Shown one piece after another: positions 36,600-45,670 of a stretch of DNA of 64,000 bases (position 1 is its first letter; each line of letters opens with the position of its first letter). The translations under genes and the position numbers were made by a program. Location of the stretch: contig JAFEDS010000038.1 of NCBI GenBank assembly GCA_018241505.1, positions 102,778 through 166,777 on the forward strand. Direction: 5' to 3'. This DNA is from Pseudomonadota bacterium (GTDB taxonomy: Bacteria; Pseudomonadota; Gammaproteobacteria; Steroidobacterales; Steroidobacteraceae). A model generated the notes under the pieces. That model did no database searches, was not told the DNA's origin, and worked only from the letters and a program-made list of their open reading frames with translations.

Positions 36600-37283
36600 A
36601 TGCGAAGGGTGTTTTGCGGTTTAACAGTTCTTACCTTGGCCGGCGTCGCCAACGTGGCGAACGCACAATATGGTTATTCGAATGACTACGCCTATGGCCG
36701 TGGCCCGGTGCAGTGGCACATCATGGGTGGTGCTGCACTGACGACGGGACACACGGCCGACTATCTGGAGACTGGATACACCATCGGGGGTGGGCTGACA
36801 TTTCGTCCTGCCCCGATGTCGCTGTTCTCGCTGCGAGCGGATCTGTCTTTCAGCCGCTTCAATGCCACGAACCGCTTGTTGAATATCGGGGCTGAGCAGA
36901 ATCAGACCGAGATCGATGACGGCTGGGGCGATATCGTCAATCTGGACGTTGACGGCGTGTTGGATATTCCCTTGGGTGCCCGTGTACGAGGCTATGTCAT
37001 GGCCGGTGTGGGTGGAGCTTATCGGCGCATTGATCTCACTCAAACGGTGGGTTTCGGCGGGTACTTCTGCGATGACTGGTATGGCTATTGTGGCATCGGT
37101 GTTGTGCCCGGGGACGTGCTCGTGCAGCGAGAAGAGACCACTCGCTTTGCCTGGAACGCCGGTGTTGGTGTCGAATTTCCGCTGGACCGGGGCCAGTCCT
37201 TCTTTGTCGAGGCGCGCTATAGCCGCATGGAGACACCGAATCCCACAGAGTTTATTCCCATCCGGATTGGATATCGCTTCTGA
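36600..37283 (+). CDS. Outer-membrane beta-barrel protein (OmpA/OmpW-like 8-strand type)
   Basis: ATG 36600 follows GGAGAGGG. The 227-residue protein has a signal peptide cleaved near ANAQYG, then alternating amphipathic strands (WHIMGGAALTTG, YTIGGGLTFRP, FSLRADLSFSRF, VRGYVMAGVGGAYRR, FAWNAGVGVEF, QSFFVEARYSR) and a terminal aromatic IRIGYRF typical of Bam-inserted barrels. Its ligand is unknown. The downstream genes are convergent. Confidence 0.78.
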   Translation: MRRVFCGLTVLTLAGVANVANAQYGYSNDYAYGRGPVQWHIMGGAALTTGHTADYLETGYTIGGGLTFRPAPMSLFSLRADLSFSRFNATNRLLNIGAEQNQTEIDDGWGDIVNLDVDGVLDIPLGARVRGYVMAGVGGAYRRIDLTQTVGFGGYFCDDWYGYCGIGVVPGDVLVQREETTRFAWNAGVGVEFPLDRGQSFFVEARYSRMETPNPTEFIPIRIGYRF

Positions 37284-37296
37284 ATGGCGAAGCGTA

Positions 37297-37761
37297 TCAA
37301 GTGCTGTGTTCGAGATCTGTAGCGTCAGGAGGCAGCCCTACGACCTTGAGCATCGAGGCAGACGGCGCAACTTGCTCTGTCACAATCTGCGGGCAACGCC
37401 GACAGATGGAGCCTCCTTGCTGTGCATACCAGCGGCATTGAGAGCGGATCGGGCATCGCGGCAGACGTTCCACTATTTCCGGAAGCTCGGTCACCGCGCG
37501 GTCTGCGAGCTGACACCGTCTGTTCTGGAAGTGCGTGCACGCGTCTGAACGGCATGTGCTCGCAAAACGAAAGACTTCGGAGGGTGAGACCGGTTCGGCC
37601 AGAGCCAACAGCTCCGCGGTGACTTCCAACGGAGCGTTGGTGGCGGTGATGCGTGGCTCATCGGGTGTTCCAGTGACGACACCGATGAGTACCGATTCGC
37701 CGGGATGACCGGGCGCACTAGGGCATAGCGGCGTGCGCTCACCGCCGTTTGATGTCGACAC
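37297..37761 (-). CDS. Unrecognised Cys-rich protein, partner of the 67-residue gene upstream
   Basis: GTG 37761 starts 16 bp after the stop of the small gene upstream, giving 154 residues; a longer frame would run through that gene. The middle and C-terminal part has CRSDACTHFQNRRC followed by LPRCPIRSQC and GGSICRRCP, eight cysteines with CX4C and CX2C spacings suitable for Fe-S or zinc binding. There is no signal peptide. I do not recognise the family. The pairing with the 67-residue gene suggests a two-gene unit. Confidence 0.55.
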   Translation of the reverse strand: MSTSNGGERTPLCPSAPGHPGESVLIGVVTGTPDEPRITATNAPLEVTAELLALAEPVSPSEVFRFASTCRSDACTHFQNRRCQLADRAVTELPEIVERLPRCPIRSQCRWYAQQGGSICRRCPQIVTEQVAPSASMLKVVGLPPDATDLEHST

Positions 37762-37777
37762 GGGCGTGTTGCAGACG

Positions 37778-37981
37778 CTATTCGTTAACGGCTTGGATGC
37801 CGGTGACCGTGAACCCACCGAGTCGATTCGGTGCGATCGTCGCTTGGAAAACTTCCGCCGGAATGCCGCAGATGATCTTGATCGGCTTTCGGAATCGCGG
37901 CTGACGGGCGGCGAGTGCAATGGCGACACCTTCGGCGGCGGCGCGGGCGATGGGCTCCATGCTCTTCTTTCTTGTGGCCAT
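37778..37981 (-). CDS. Unrecognised 67-residue protein
   Basis: ATG at 37981 has GAGGAG eight bases upstream, a strong start. The product has a basic, Ala-rich helical N-terminus (RKKSMEPIARAAAEGVAIA) and a compact C-terminal part (KIICGIPAEVFQATIAPNRLGGF). It precedes the Cys-rich gene by 16 bp. It could be a small partner protein or a peptide substrate; nothing in the sequence proves either. Confidence 0.6.
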   Translation of the reverse strand: MATRKKSMEPIARAAAEGVAIALAARQPRFRKPIKIICGIPAEVFQATIAPNRLGGFTVTGIQAVNE

Positions 37982-38133
37982 GTTTGATCTCCTCGATCCG
38001 GTGGATTCTCAGTGATAGAGCGGACGGGTATCGTTTCTATCTACTGTATGGAAAGTGGAGATTATCGCAGTAGAATTATTGGAGATCGCGGACGAACCGA
38101 GCTGTAGCGTTTCCATCGGTTGTAAGGTCGGCC

Positions 38134-39669
38134 TCAGAGCGAACCCGATCGGCTGTCTTTGAGGTAGCGCGCGCGATCAGCCATCAGGCCGGCCTTGCGC
38201 TCCAGCCTGCCAAAATACGCAGCATTTTCTTTGGTTTGCTCACGCAGTCGACGTGCGGATAGCCAGCGGCCGCCGACAATGACTCCGGTGATATCGCGCG
38301 CGTTTCTGATGTCGTCCAGTGGGTTCGCGTTCAGTAGAACGAGGTCAGCCCTTTGCCCCACCTTGATCAAGCCAGCTCGATCGCCCTCACCCAGGAGTTC
38401 ATGAGGAGTTACCGTCGCAGCACGCAGTACCTGATAGGGCGTGAGTCCCAGCGAGTTGATCTCCAGCATTTCCTGATGGACGCTGTATCCATAGGCAATT
38501 CCAGGGATCGTCGGTGCGTCCGCGCCTATCAGCAAAGGTGTTGCGCTGCGGAAGAGTTGGCGCGTCAGGACTCTGTCGAAGTCGAATCCCGCTGGATAGC
38601 GGTCTATTCCCGGCTGCGTTCGAAAGTCTTCAGACAAGTAGCGCGTGTGTTCCGGCAGCCAGGCATTCAAGGTGATTGGGTCCACGGTGAGCAGCACCTC
38701 CTCGGGCAGCGGCGGAACATGTCGATGCACATACATGTAGAGAATCGATCGAGTCGAGACTAACGTAGGGGTCAGCATCGAGTGCGACCTCAGGACCCAA
38801 TCGGTGAGTACCGAAAGTCTGCTCGGATCGAGGTCATCCTGCATCGCGTAACGGCCAAGTTCTTCGGCGTGCGCGATGTCGTCCATCGGAACCAGGAAGG
38901 GATGTTCGGGGGATACACAGTTGCTACAACCGAGTTCGGGTAGGTGCCCCACAGTAATGAGGTGCGCGGCATGTGCGGCGGTCTCGATGGCGTCGTAGGT
39001 CTCCTGATTCAGGTGTTGATACGACTTGATAAAGTCGTAATGAGCTGCGACGGCCAACTTGACGGCTTCGCGGCCGTCCCGCGCAGTTTCGGGATGCTCA
39101 ATGGATGATGGTGGAGGCGCTTTGTGCATCGAGATCACGACCGCTTCGGGCGGGCCGTCGATCAGTTTGCCTACGACCAGGCGAGGGCCCAGAATGATTC
39201 CCCTTTGAATCAGGTCGCGTAGCTCCAGTACATCTGAGCCACCTCCGCCAAGATGAAACACGGTGGTGACGCCTTCGCGCAAATACGGGAACAACATCGC
39301 CGAATCGTAGGGATGAGAAGTCTGAGCCTCAGACTTCAGCGCGCTATAGCGGCTGTCCTGCGACTTCAGCTTGTCACGCAGGGGAATGATGTGGGCATGA
39401 GCGTCCACGAGGCCGGGGGTGAGAAATTTGCCCTGGCCGTCGATCACAAGCGCGTTTGAGCCGGGCTGGCTGGCCGAATGCTTCGCAATGCTGACTATGA
39501 GGCCGTCGTGGATAGTCACGACTTGGTGCTCGTCGGCGGATTCCTTGTCCATTGGAATCACGGTGACGTCGTTAATCACCAGATCGGCGCCCGCCGCGGC
39601 CGAAACCGAGGTGGACACGAACGCGACGAACGACGTGAGGCACAACAGAAAGGCGAATTTACCGCGCAT
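38134..39669 (-). CDS. Secreted amidohydrolase (imidazolonepropionase/prolidase-like)
   Basis: The 511-residue protein has a signal peptide (FAFLLCLTSFVAFVSTSVSA). Amidohydrolase-1 features: FLTPGLVDAHAHIIP near residue 86 (HxH), YDFIKSYQ near 213 (metal-bridging Lys), GHLPELG near 240, HAEELGRY near 266, and LLIGADAPTIPG near 385 (Asp), then DLVLLNANPLDDI. The metal set appears complete, unlike the amidohydrolase at 26275. Related secreted enzymes hydrolyse Xaa-Pro or Xaa-Lys/Arg dipeptides or carbamates. It is divergent from the DUF4328 gene. Confidence 0.82.
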   Translation of the reverse strand: MRGKFAFLLCLTSFVAFVSTSVSAAAGADLVINDVTVIPMDKESADEHQVVTIHDGLIVSIAKHSASQPGSNALVIDGQGKFLTPGLVDAHAHIIPLRDKLKSQDSRYSALKSEAQTSHPYDSAMLFPYLREGVTTVFHLGGGGSDVLELRDLIQRGIILGPRLVVGKLIDGPPEAVVISMHKAPPPSSIEHPETARDGREAVKLAVAAHYDFIKSYQHLNQETYDAIETAAHAAHLITVGHLPELGCSNCVSPEHPFLVPMDDIAHAEELGRYAMQDDLDPSRLSVLTDWVLRSHSMLTPTLVSTRSILYMYVHRHVPPLPEEVLLTVDPITLNAWLPEHTRYLSEDFRTQPGIDRYPAGFDFDRVLTRQLFRSATPLLIGADAPTIPGIAYGYSVHQEMLEINSLGLTPYQVLRAATVTPHELLGEGDRAGLIKVGQRADLVLLNANPLDDIRNARDITGVIVGGRWLSARRLREQTKENAAYFGRLERKAGLMADRARYLKDSRSGSL

Positions 39670-39842
39670 AGGTGCAGCTCCAATCCCGACTCATCTTCCC
39701 TTGGATGAGGCTGACTCTGTCTGGGTTTAAACAGGCTCAACGCCGCGGCACGACGGACCCGGTAGCTTTCCCCGGCCTCCCTGACATATATTTTGGCCAA
39801 GGCCGCAATTCGACGGCCGCCAGGCCAGGTGGGCTCATATTT

Positions 39843-40574
39843 ATGGAAAATAATCCTTACGCCCCGCCCGTATCCAGTCTGCTGGGGGCGCCCGAAGACA
39901 CAGCGGGTGAGGGCACATCGACCGGTTTGACCGGTTTCAGGGATCTGAGCGGGATCAGCAGCAAACTGTCCTGGCTATTGCTGATAGGGGTTGGCTTGCG
40001 CGTTGTGGGGCTCCTTTCCTCATTCATGCAGCTCAGTCTGCTGACGCACGCACCCTACAGCGTGGCGCAGGGACAGGCGAACGATCTGCGCGAGCGTTTG
40101 TTGAACTCCGGCCAGGGCATCCTGTTCCTGGTGACAGCCGTTGTGTTCGCGCGCTGGATCTACCTCGCGCAGAAAAATCTCCCGGAACTGGGTGCGCGCT
40201 ATTTGCGGTTCGGGCCGGGGTGGTCGGTGGGCGTCTTTTTTGTCCCGGTGCTCAACCTGTGGGCGCCGTATCAAGCAATGGGCGATCTGGCCAAGGCAAG
40301 CCGCGATCCTCGTACATGGCAGCTCGATGACACGCCAGCCCTCTTACTCGTATGGTGGATAGTGTGGCTGCTCAAACAGTTCTTGAGTAACGGCATTCTG
40401 AATTTTTCAATGCGTGCTCATTCAATCGATCAGCTCGAGGTCATGACGGTTCTGGAGATCGCTGCCGGCGTGCTGGCAGTGCCGCTCTACCTGCTGGCGT
40501 ATCACATCGTTCGCCGAATCTGGCGCGATCAGTCGGCGAGCTTTGCACAGCTCCATCCGAGTTCTATTTCATGA
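39843..40574 (+). CDS. DUF4328 membrane protein
   Basis: ATG 39843 gives 243 residues beginning ENNPYAPPVSS. Several helices follow, with DUF4328 features: FARWIYLAQKNLPELG near 105, RFGPGWSVGVFFVPVLNLWAPYQAM near 125, then WWIVWLLKQF. The family function is unknown. It overlaps the convergent VOC gene by 11 bp. Confidence 0.8.
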   Translation: MENNPYAPPVSSLLGAPEDTAGEGTSTGLTGFRDLSGISSKLSWLLLIGVGLRVVGLLSSFMQLSLLTHAPYSVAQGQANDLRERLLNSGQGILFLVTAVVFARWIYLAQKNLPELGARYLRFGPGWSVGVFFVPVLNLWAPYQAMGDLAKASRDPRTWQLDDTPALLLVWWIVWLLKQFLSNGILNFSMRAHSIDQLEVMTVLEIAAGVLAVPLYLLAYHIVRRIWRDQSASFAQLHPSSIS

Positions 40575-40941
40575 GGCGAGAGGGCCACCCGATGCGGACA
40601 AGCAAACCATCCGGTCCGCACACCCCAACCTCGTAAAGGCCCCACTCACGGTGCCGCAACACGCCTCCTGGACGAATGATCAGATCATCGACGCGGGCGG
40701 CGATGGCTTCCACCTCGGGCGTGCGGATAAACACGCCGAACGGGTTATTCTGTTCCGGCACGCTCCAAGGACCACTCCCGGCTTGGGTCAGATGCACTTC
40801 GCAGTCCCAGCCTGTCATGATGATGTAGTTGGCGTCCCCACCGGTGCGCGCGAAACCCAAGCGCTCCCAAAAAGGTACTGCCGCGGGTAAATTGTTGCTA
40901 GGAACGATAGCGAAGGCGCCAACGGTAACAGGGATGGGCAT
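40564..40941 (-). CDS. VOC-fold (glyoxalase/bleomycin-resistance type) protein
   Basis: The 125-residue product has the paired beta-alpha-beta-beta-beta modules of the VOC fold: IVPSNNLPAAVPFWERLGF at the start, GWDCEVHLTQ in the middle and GLYEVGVCGPDGLLVRIGWP at the end. It resembles bleomycin-binding proteins and small-molecule sequestering members. Metal ligands are not clearly complete. No genomic partner. Confidence 0.8.
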   Translation of the reverse strand: MPIPVTVGAFAIVPSNNLPAAVPFWERLGFARTGGDANYIIMTGWDCEVHLTQAGSGPWSVPEQNNPFGVFIRTPEVEAIAARVDDLIIRPGGVLRHREWGLYEVGVCGPDGLLVRIGWPSRLMK

Positions 40942-41046
40942 GTACCTCTCCGTCTCCAGCAGTGGTGATTGTTTAGCCCGGCTTACAAGGGTGCTAAGCG
41001 CCAGGATCTTAATCGGTCTGGCAGCGAGGGGTAGAGTCTTCGCCCC

Positions 41047-41418
41047 ATGAATACCGACATTCGTCCTTTGCTCGCGATCGCCCAGGCCTATTTCGACGCT
41101 GCCTACGAAATGGATGCTGATGCGTTCGCGACTCTATTTCATCCCTCGAGCTCCGTAACCAAAGTGGGCGAGGACGGCAACGTGAGCGTGACGCCGGTTG
41201 AGACGTGGCTGGCGGCGGTCCGGAACGTGAAAGCTCCGAAACTACTGGGCCTGCAGCGCCACGATGAAATATTGTCAATTGACGTTGCCAGAGATCTCGC
41301 GCTTTTGAAGTTGAGATTGCAGCTTCCATCACGGTGTGTCACTGACATGTTGTCATGTCTGAAGGCTAACGGAACCTGGAAGATTGTTCAGAAAGTGATG
41401 ACTGCGGAGGCCAGTTGA
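41047..41418 (+). CDS. NTF2-like (putative lumazine-binding) protein
   Basis: The 123-residue protein fits the SnoaL/lumazine-binding NTF2 fold: AQAYFDAAYEMDADAFATLFHP at the N-terminus and ANGTWKIVQKVMTAE at the C-terminus. Such proteins are small enzymes or ligand binders without a fixed reaction. Convergent with the MBL gene, 11 bp apart. Confidence 0.75.
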   Translation: MNTDIRPLLAIAQAYFDAAYEMDADAFATLFHPSSSVTKVGEDGNVSVTPVETWLAAVRNVKAPKLLGLQRHDEILSIDVARDLALLKLRLQLPSRCVTDMLSCLKANGTWKIVQKVMTAEAS

Positions 41419-41429
41419 TGAAGACTGCA

Positions 41430-42395
41430 TCATGGCAGCGCAACCGGCGTGAAGTATTCCGGCACAATCACCTTCGTTTTCGGCGAGGCGACACGCACCT
41501 CGGTTACAAACGTGTCCACCTGCTTCAGTGAAACGGCGCGCGGTTTGATGCCGTAGTCATCCCAGTGCGTCGGGAAAACAACCGCGGGATGACCGAGGGC
41601 GTTCATCAGCCGGTCGGTGTAGTGATAGATCTGCGTGCGATCGAGCCCGGCACCGAGAATGGCAATGTCCGGACGCAGGCCCGCAATGTTCCGCTCGATG
41701 TAGTTCATTGACCCCATAATGAAGATCTGATGTCCTGCTATCCGCAGCAGGTACACCAGCGTCCCGCCTTCCTTGTAGTCAGACTCGTGTAGCGGAGCCT
41801 GGAGGTCCGGCGGCGCGCCGTCCGCCCAAAAGCCATTGTTGTAGCGCTTGTTGAACAACGCGGTGTGCAGGCTCGGGATCACCTCCAACGAGAAGCCCTC
41901 GAACTGGAAATCTTCACCGCCCCTCACGACGATGACGGGTTGCGTCTTGATCTTCGCGAGCTCGACATGTTGCGGATTGAATGAAATGCTCACGCCGTCT
42001 GCGCGAGCGATGCGGGCGGCGCTCTCCGTGCCAATGATGGTGGCACCGGTTTTCTTTGCGATGTAGGGTGCATCCAGCATGTGGTCTTCATGAGCATGCG
42101 TGATCAGGATGTAGTCAACGTGTTTGATGTGTGCATCGATGGATTCGGGGTCCGGCTGTGCGAGAGGATCATCCTCGGACATCTGCTCGGCCGGGGCGTT
42201 CTTGCGGAACTGCGACAGGTTCGGATCGACCAGGATCACGACCTTGCCGTCGCTAATTTGCCAGCCGGCGTTTCCGAGATAGCTGATCTGAACGGAGGCG
42301 CGGGAGTCGGATGTCGCCAATGCCGGGCCCGAGATAGTGAGCGCACATACGAGCAGAGCAAGCCTCGCCGTCCAAGTCTGAACTTGCAGAATCAA
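41430..42395 (-). CDS. Secreted metallo-beta-lactamase-fold hydrolase (UlaG/L-ascorbate-lactonase-like)
   Basis: The start is TTG 42395 with AAAGGA upstream. The 321-residue protein has a signal peptide (LALLVCALTISGPALA). The MBL core has SYLGNAGWQIS, VDPNLSQFRK, and the metal motif THAHEDHM (HxHxDH) near residue 100, then IPSLHTALF and FPTHWDDYG with later His ligands. Related proteins are lactonases or phosphodiesterases; secretion and substrate remain undefined. Confidence 0.82.
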   Translation of the reverse strand: MILQVQTWTARLALLVCALTISGPALATSDSRASVQISYLGNAGWQISDGKVVILVDPNLSQFRKNAPAEQMSEDDPLAQPDPESIDAHIKHVDYILITHAHEDHMLDAPYIAKKTGATIIGTESAARIARADGVSISFNPQHVELAKIKTQPVIVVRGGEDFQFEGFSLEVIPSLHTALFNKRYNNGFWADGAPPDLQAPLHESDYKEGGTLVYLLRIAGHQIFIMGSMNYIERNIAGLRPDIAILGAGLDRTQIYHYTDRLMNALGHPAVVFPTHWDDYGIKPRAVSLKQVDTFVTEVRVASPKTKVIVPEYFTPVALP

Positions 42396-42760
42396 GACAA
42401 AGTCCTTTCAAAAAATCGAGCGCACGTTTCGGAATCAACCGATCAGCTTCGCCTCGCGTCGCGCGCCGACCTGTCTCATCGGATTTGTCCCGTCATGCGC
42501 CCATGATAGCGAAACGGGTTACACAATCGTTAAGCGAAGCGAGCCGCAGCGGCCCCTCCGGCGCTCTCACCGATAAATTAAATTGGCCCCGGCCGGAGCG
42601 AACTAACGATCAACGGATTAACGGTTCGACGCTTCTGCCACCCACCGGTCGCTGCTTGGTTCACCGCCGCCCCGGTAACTCGTTGATCAGCAAGCGCTAA
42701 CAGAGGAAAGGGCGAGCCGAGGGATTGGCTCCAACCGCCCCTCTCCGGTTTGGTGCTTTT
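42396..42760. other. Gap with a dispersed repeat and terminator-like hairpin
   Basis: 365 bp without a gene. It contains the repeat at 42502-42552 and, near 42702-42745, a nested hairpin (GGGC and GAGCC arms pairing with GGCTC and GCCC) just past the 3' end of the MFS gene, likely its terminator. Confidence 0.45.
42502..42552. repeat. Dispersed intergenic repeat, copy A
   Basis: About 50 bp (ATGATAGCGAAACGGG, then ACACAATCGTTA, GAAGCG and AGCGG) matched at 48269-48318 with only a few changes. Function unknown. Confidence 0.6.
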
Positions 42761-44101
42761 CTACCCCACGATGCGGCGGGCATCGAACAGGAACCCGAAC
42801 ACCAGTGCGCCCAGGACGCTGACGGCCGCCGCCAGCGCAAATGCCGCCGAATAAGTGCCGGTCACATCCACGAGCCAGCCAGTGACAGCAACTCCGACAA
42901 TGCCCGGTATCGTCGCGAATGTATTGCTGAACCCGTACACCACCGCGCCAGAGCGCGGGGCAACATCGATCATTGCAGGTGGAAAGCCGGACCATGTACA
43001 CCCGAGCGCGGCCGAGGCGGCGCACATCAGAGCAAGTGCTGCCGTGGGAGAGCCTACGTCGCGAATGAGGAGCAAAATAGCAGCGGCGGCGATGAGGCCA
43101 GTGCATAACATTGTCTTGCGCATCGTTGTAACACTGACGCCGCGTTCAATCATCCGGTCCGACACCACCGCAGAGAGGTTGCTAGCCGCAAACAGGCTGA
43201 GCCATGGAGCAGCGGAAAATAGCCCTGCATTCGCAATGGTGAGCCCGTGGGCGTCGCGAAAATAGCTTGGCAGCCACGCCAGAAGCAGGTACAGGCTCCA
43301 GTTCGCTGCGAAGTGCGCGGTTGCAATCGCGGCAACGGGTGCGCAGAACAACAGTCGGCGATACGGCAGGTTCTCTGGTGGCTCGGACGTCTCGGCCAAC
43401 AACGCTCGCTCGTCAGCGCTCACACGGGGGTCCGTGGCCGGATCGTTTTGGATTCGCTGGAACCAAACGACAACCCAGAGGAGTCCGGGGATTGCGAATG
43501 CGTAGAACGCTGCGGGCCACCCGAAGTGCGCAACCAACCAGCCGCTGCCGGTCAGCCCGATTAGCGTCCCGATCGGAATGCCACTCAACATTCGAGCAGT
43601 CGCACGTGCGCGCTCCCTTTGAGGCACCCACCGGGCGAAAAGATCATAGGCAGCAGGAAACATGACGGCTTCACCAACGCCCATGGCGATACGCGCCGCG
43701 ATCAGTGCGGATAGTGACAGCATCGCTGCGAGCGGCGTCAGGAGTGTGAAGGCGGACCAGGCGAGTACCGCGCAACCCAGCACACGTTTGCCGCCGAAGT
43801 GTGCCGCGACCAACCCACCGACAAACATGAACAATAGGTAGCCCACGAAGAACGCGGACAGTACCAAGCCTTTCTCGCTCTGCGACCAGCCGAAGTGCTC
43901 CCGCATCGCTACCGCGGCGACCGCTATGTTGACTCGGTCTGTGTAAGCGAGGGCACAGGCGACAAAGGTGTACGCAACGACCACGTGCCGCTGCGGCCGC
44001 CCGGCGGCTGTGACGGGTAAATTCAAGGAGTCCCGCGACTCCGAGGCGGTTAGCACCGGGTCGGTCAAAATGCCCACCAACTGAAGGGAGCCAACCGGCA
44101 T
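42761..44101 (-). CDS. MFS transporter (anion:cation symporter / phthalate permease type)
   Basis: The 446-residue protein has twelve predicted membrane helices and MFS signature loops (GGLVAAHFGGKRVLG between helices 2 and 3; RIAMGVGEAVMFPAAYDLFARWVPQRERARAT in helices 4-5). The CALAYTDRVNIAVA first helix is that of the ACS family, which imports organic anions such as hexuronates, phthalates or sialate. No linked catabolic gene identifies the substrate. The first 35 residues are hydrophilic, so a later start is possible. Confidence 0.85.
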   Translation of the reverse strand: MPVGSLQLVGILTDPVLTASESRDSLNLPVTAAGRPQRHVVVAYTFVACALAYTDRVNIAVAAVAMREHFGWSQSEKGLVLSAFFVGYLLFMFVGGLVAAHFGGKRVLGCAVLAWSAFTLLTPLAAMLSLSALIAARIAMGVGEAVMFPAAYDLFARWVPQRERARATARMLSGIPIGTLIGLTGSGWLVAHFGWPAAFYAFAIPGLLWVVVWFQRIQNDPATDPRVSADERALLAETSEPPENLPYRRLLFCAPVAAIATAHFAANWSLYLLLAWLPSYFRDAHGLTIANAGLFSAAPWLSLFAASNLSAVVSDRMIERGVSVTTMRKTMLCTGLIAAAAILLLIRDVGSPTAALALMCAASAALGCTWSGFPPAMIDVAPRSGAVVYGFSNTFATIPGIVGVAVTGWLVDVTGTYSAAFALAAAVSVLGALVFGFLFDARRIVG

Positions 44102-44269
44102 AGAATGCGCGCGACCCTATTCCGGTGCAATGAGCCCGCATTCGCAGACGAGCTTCGCGCGGGCCTGGAATCATGGACCATTTGACTCATGTTGCATCGC
44201 GAAAGATTACATGGAAAATGCGAGAGCGGGGGAGGGTAAATAGGCTCTCGGCTTGATACCGTACGCCTC

Positions 44270-44902
44270 ATGCCAACAGATCAACCCCGCGGTCGGCCTC
44301 GATATGATGATCTCCTGACCCCTGCAGAATGGCGCGTGGCTGAGGCTGTACGGCACGGGCTCACCAATCCGGAAATAGCGCGACTGCAAGGCGTGAGTAC
44401 GGATGCCGTGAAATATCACGTCGCCAACATCCTGCAAAAACTCCACCTCTCCCGTCGCAACGAGCTTCGGCACTGGACCGGTGTGCGTCGCGACAGCAGC
44501 CTTTTCAAAAAGGAGCCCATCATGACAGGTAGCCTCAAGCTGGGAACAATTTCGCAGATCTCGCGTACTGTTCGCAACATTCAAGATGCCCAAAGTTGGT
44601 ACGGCGAGGTGCTCGGTCTCAAGCATCTCTACTCCTTCGGCAATCTTGCTTTTTTCGATTGCGGCGGCGTCCGCTTGTTCTTGTCCGAGGGGGAAGACTC
44701 CACCGCTTCAGAGTCGATCATCTATTTCAACGTCACCGATGTTCGCTCGGCCCATGCGGAGCTCATGCAACGAGGAGTCGAATTCCTTGGCGCGCCCCAT
44801 ATGGTCCATCGGCACTCGAACGGCACGGAGGAGTGGATGGCCGCGTTTAAGGACAATGAGGGCAGGCCGTTGGCCATTCTCTCCCAGGTTCCCAAGCCGT
44901 AG
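44270..44902 (+). CDS. LuxR-type HTH fused to a VOC domain
   Basis: This 210-residue protein joins two domains in one frame. Residues about 15-75 are a LuxR/GerE HTH (LTPAEWRVAEAVRHGLTNPEIARLQGVS, VKYHVANILQKL). Residues about 90-208 are one VOC module (SRTVRNIQDAQSWYGEVLGL, NLAFFDCGGVRLFLSEGE, FKDNEGRPLAILSQ). An internal ATG with AAGGAG at 44513 could also give the VOC part alone. A ligand-sensing regulator is the obvious reading. It is divergent from the MFS gene (168 bp apart), its most likely target. Confidence 0.78.
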   Translation: MPTDQPRGRPRYDDLLTPAEWRVAEAVRHGLTNPEIARLQGVSTDAVKYHVANILQKLHLSRRNELRHWTGVRRDSSLFKKEPIMTGSLKLGTISQISRTVRNIQDAQSWYGEVLGLKHLYSFGNLAFFDCGGVRLFLSEGEDSTASESIIYFNVTDVRSAHAELMQRGVEFLGAPHMVHRHSNGTEEWMAAFKDNEGRPLAILSQVPKP

Positions 44903-44995
44903 ATTTCAACTCTGTTGTCCCTGAGGGCCGATATTGCGTCTGGTCTGCGGCGCATGCACGGGCAGCGAACCGGCGACCGCGGCACACTACCGCCC

Positions 44996-45406
44996 ATGAA
45001 GGAGCGTCTCCTCAAGCTATCGGATGGCACCGAAGTCTTTTTGGTCCTGGTCGTCGCGTTCGGCGTGTTCGTACCGGGAAACCTACTGGCGCTGATCTCA
45101 CCGGACCGGCTGGTCGAAGCGCACGCACCGCCTATTTCGAACAGCAGCCTGCAGGGATTGGTGCTGTACGAACTTCTCGTGCTGGGCATCCTGGCAAGCT
45201 TCTTGCGCGCGCGGATGGACACTGGCACGATTGGGCGTCCGCCCAACGGTCCGCGATGCACTCTATGGTGTCGGTCTGTGCATCGGCTACTACGCCTTCT
45301 ACTACGTGGTCATGATGACACTGGCGAGCCTGTGGCCGACGTTCGCGCGTCTGGTGATGTCGACCCACTTGACGGCGGCCGACCTGCGCCTCGCTGCGGC
45401 CATGTG
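44996..45406 (+). pseudogene. Frameshifted and truncated CPBP-like membrane protease remnant
   Basis: From ATG 44996 the frame encodes LSDGTEVFLVLVVAFGVFVP and LYELLVLGILASFL helices. At GGGCG (45233-45237) the membrane-protein reading continues in another frame (RPTVRDALYGVGLCIGYYAF, MMTLASLWPTF, LRLAAAM) up to TGA 45404. The EExxxR catalytic region of CPBP proteases would follow but is absent. Dropping one G from GGG restores the frame. CPBP assignment is from the helix pattern only. Confidence 0.5.
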
Positions 45407-45670
45407 AGTTGGTGTCGCGTTCCCCGCATCCGACGTCTCGGGTGAGGCTGCCTGCTGTGATTCGCCGTGTTGCCGGTACCGGCCCGAGCGGTGCTAGGAT
45501 AGGCCACGTCGCAAAGCGATAAAAAGAACGAGGATCACACGGATGGATCACCGAGCAGAGGCCTCTCCACGCGCAGGCGAGACCCCAGGCCGATCGCTCG
45601 ATGGCGGCTTCAAGACTCTCCCACTGAGGAATTCTTCCCCCGCGCGACGAGCAGCGCTGGGACTCGGCCG

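Noticed and set aside
36951-37548. Plus-strand frame through the outer-membrane protein and Cys-rich genes
   Set aside because: It is out of frame with the clear beta-barrel gene and has no start signal.
42502-42760. Possible integron attC site
   Set aside because: GTTAAGC is present, but no paired core or folded attC shape was found, no integrase is in the window, and neighbouring genes run in both directions.
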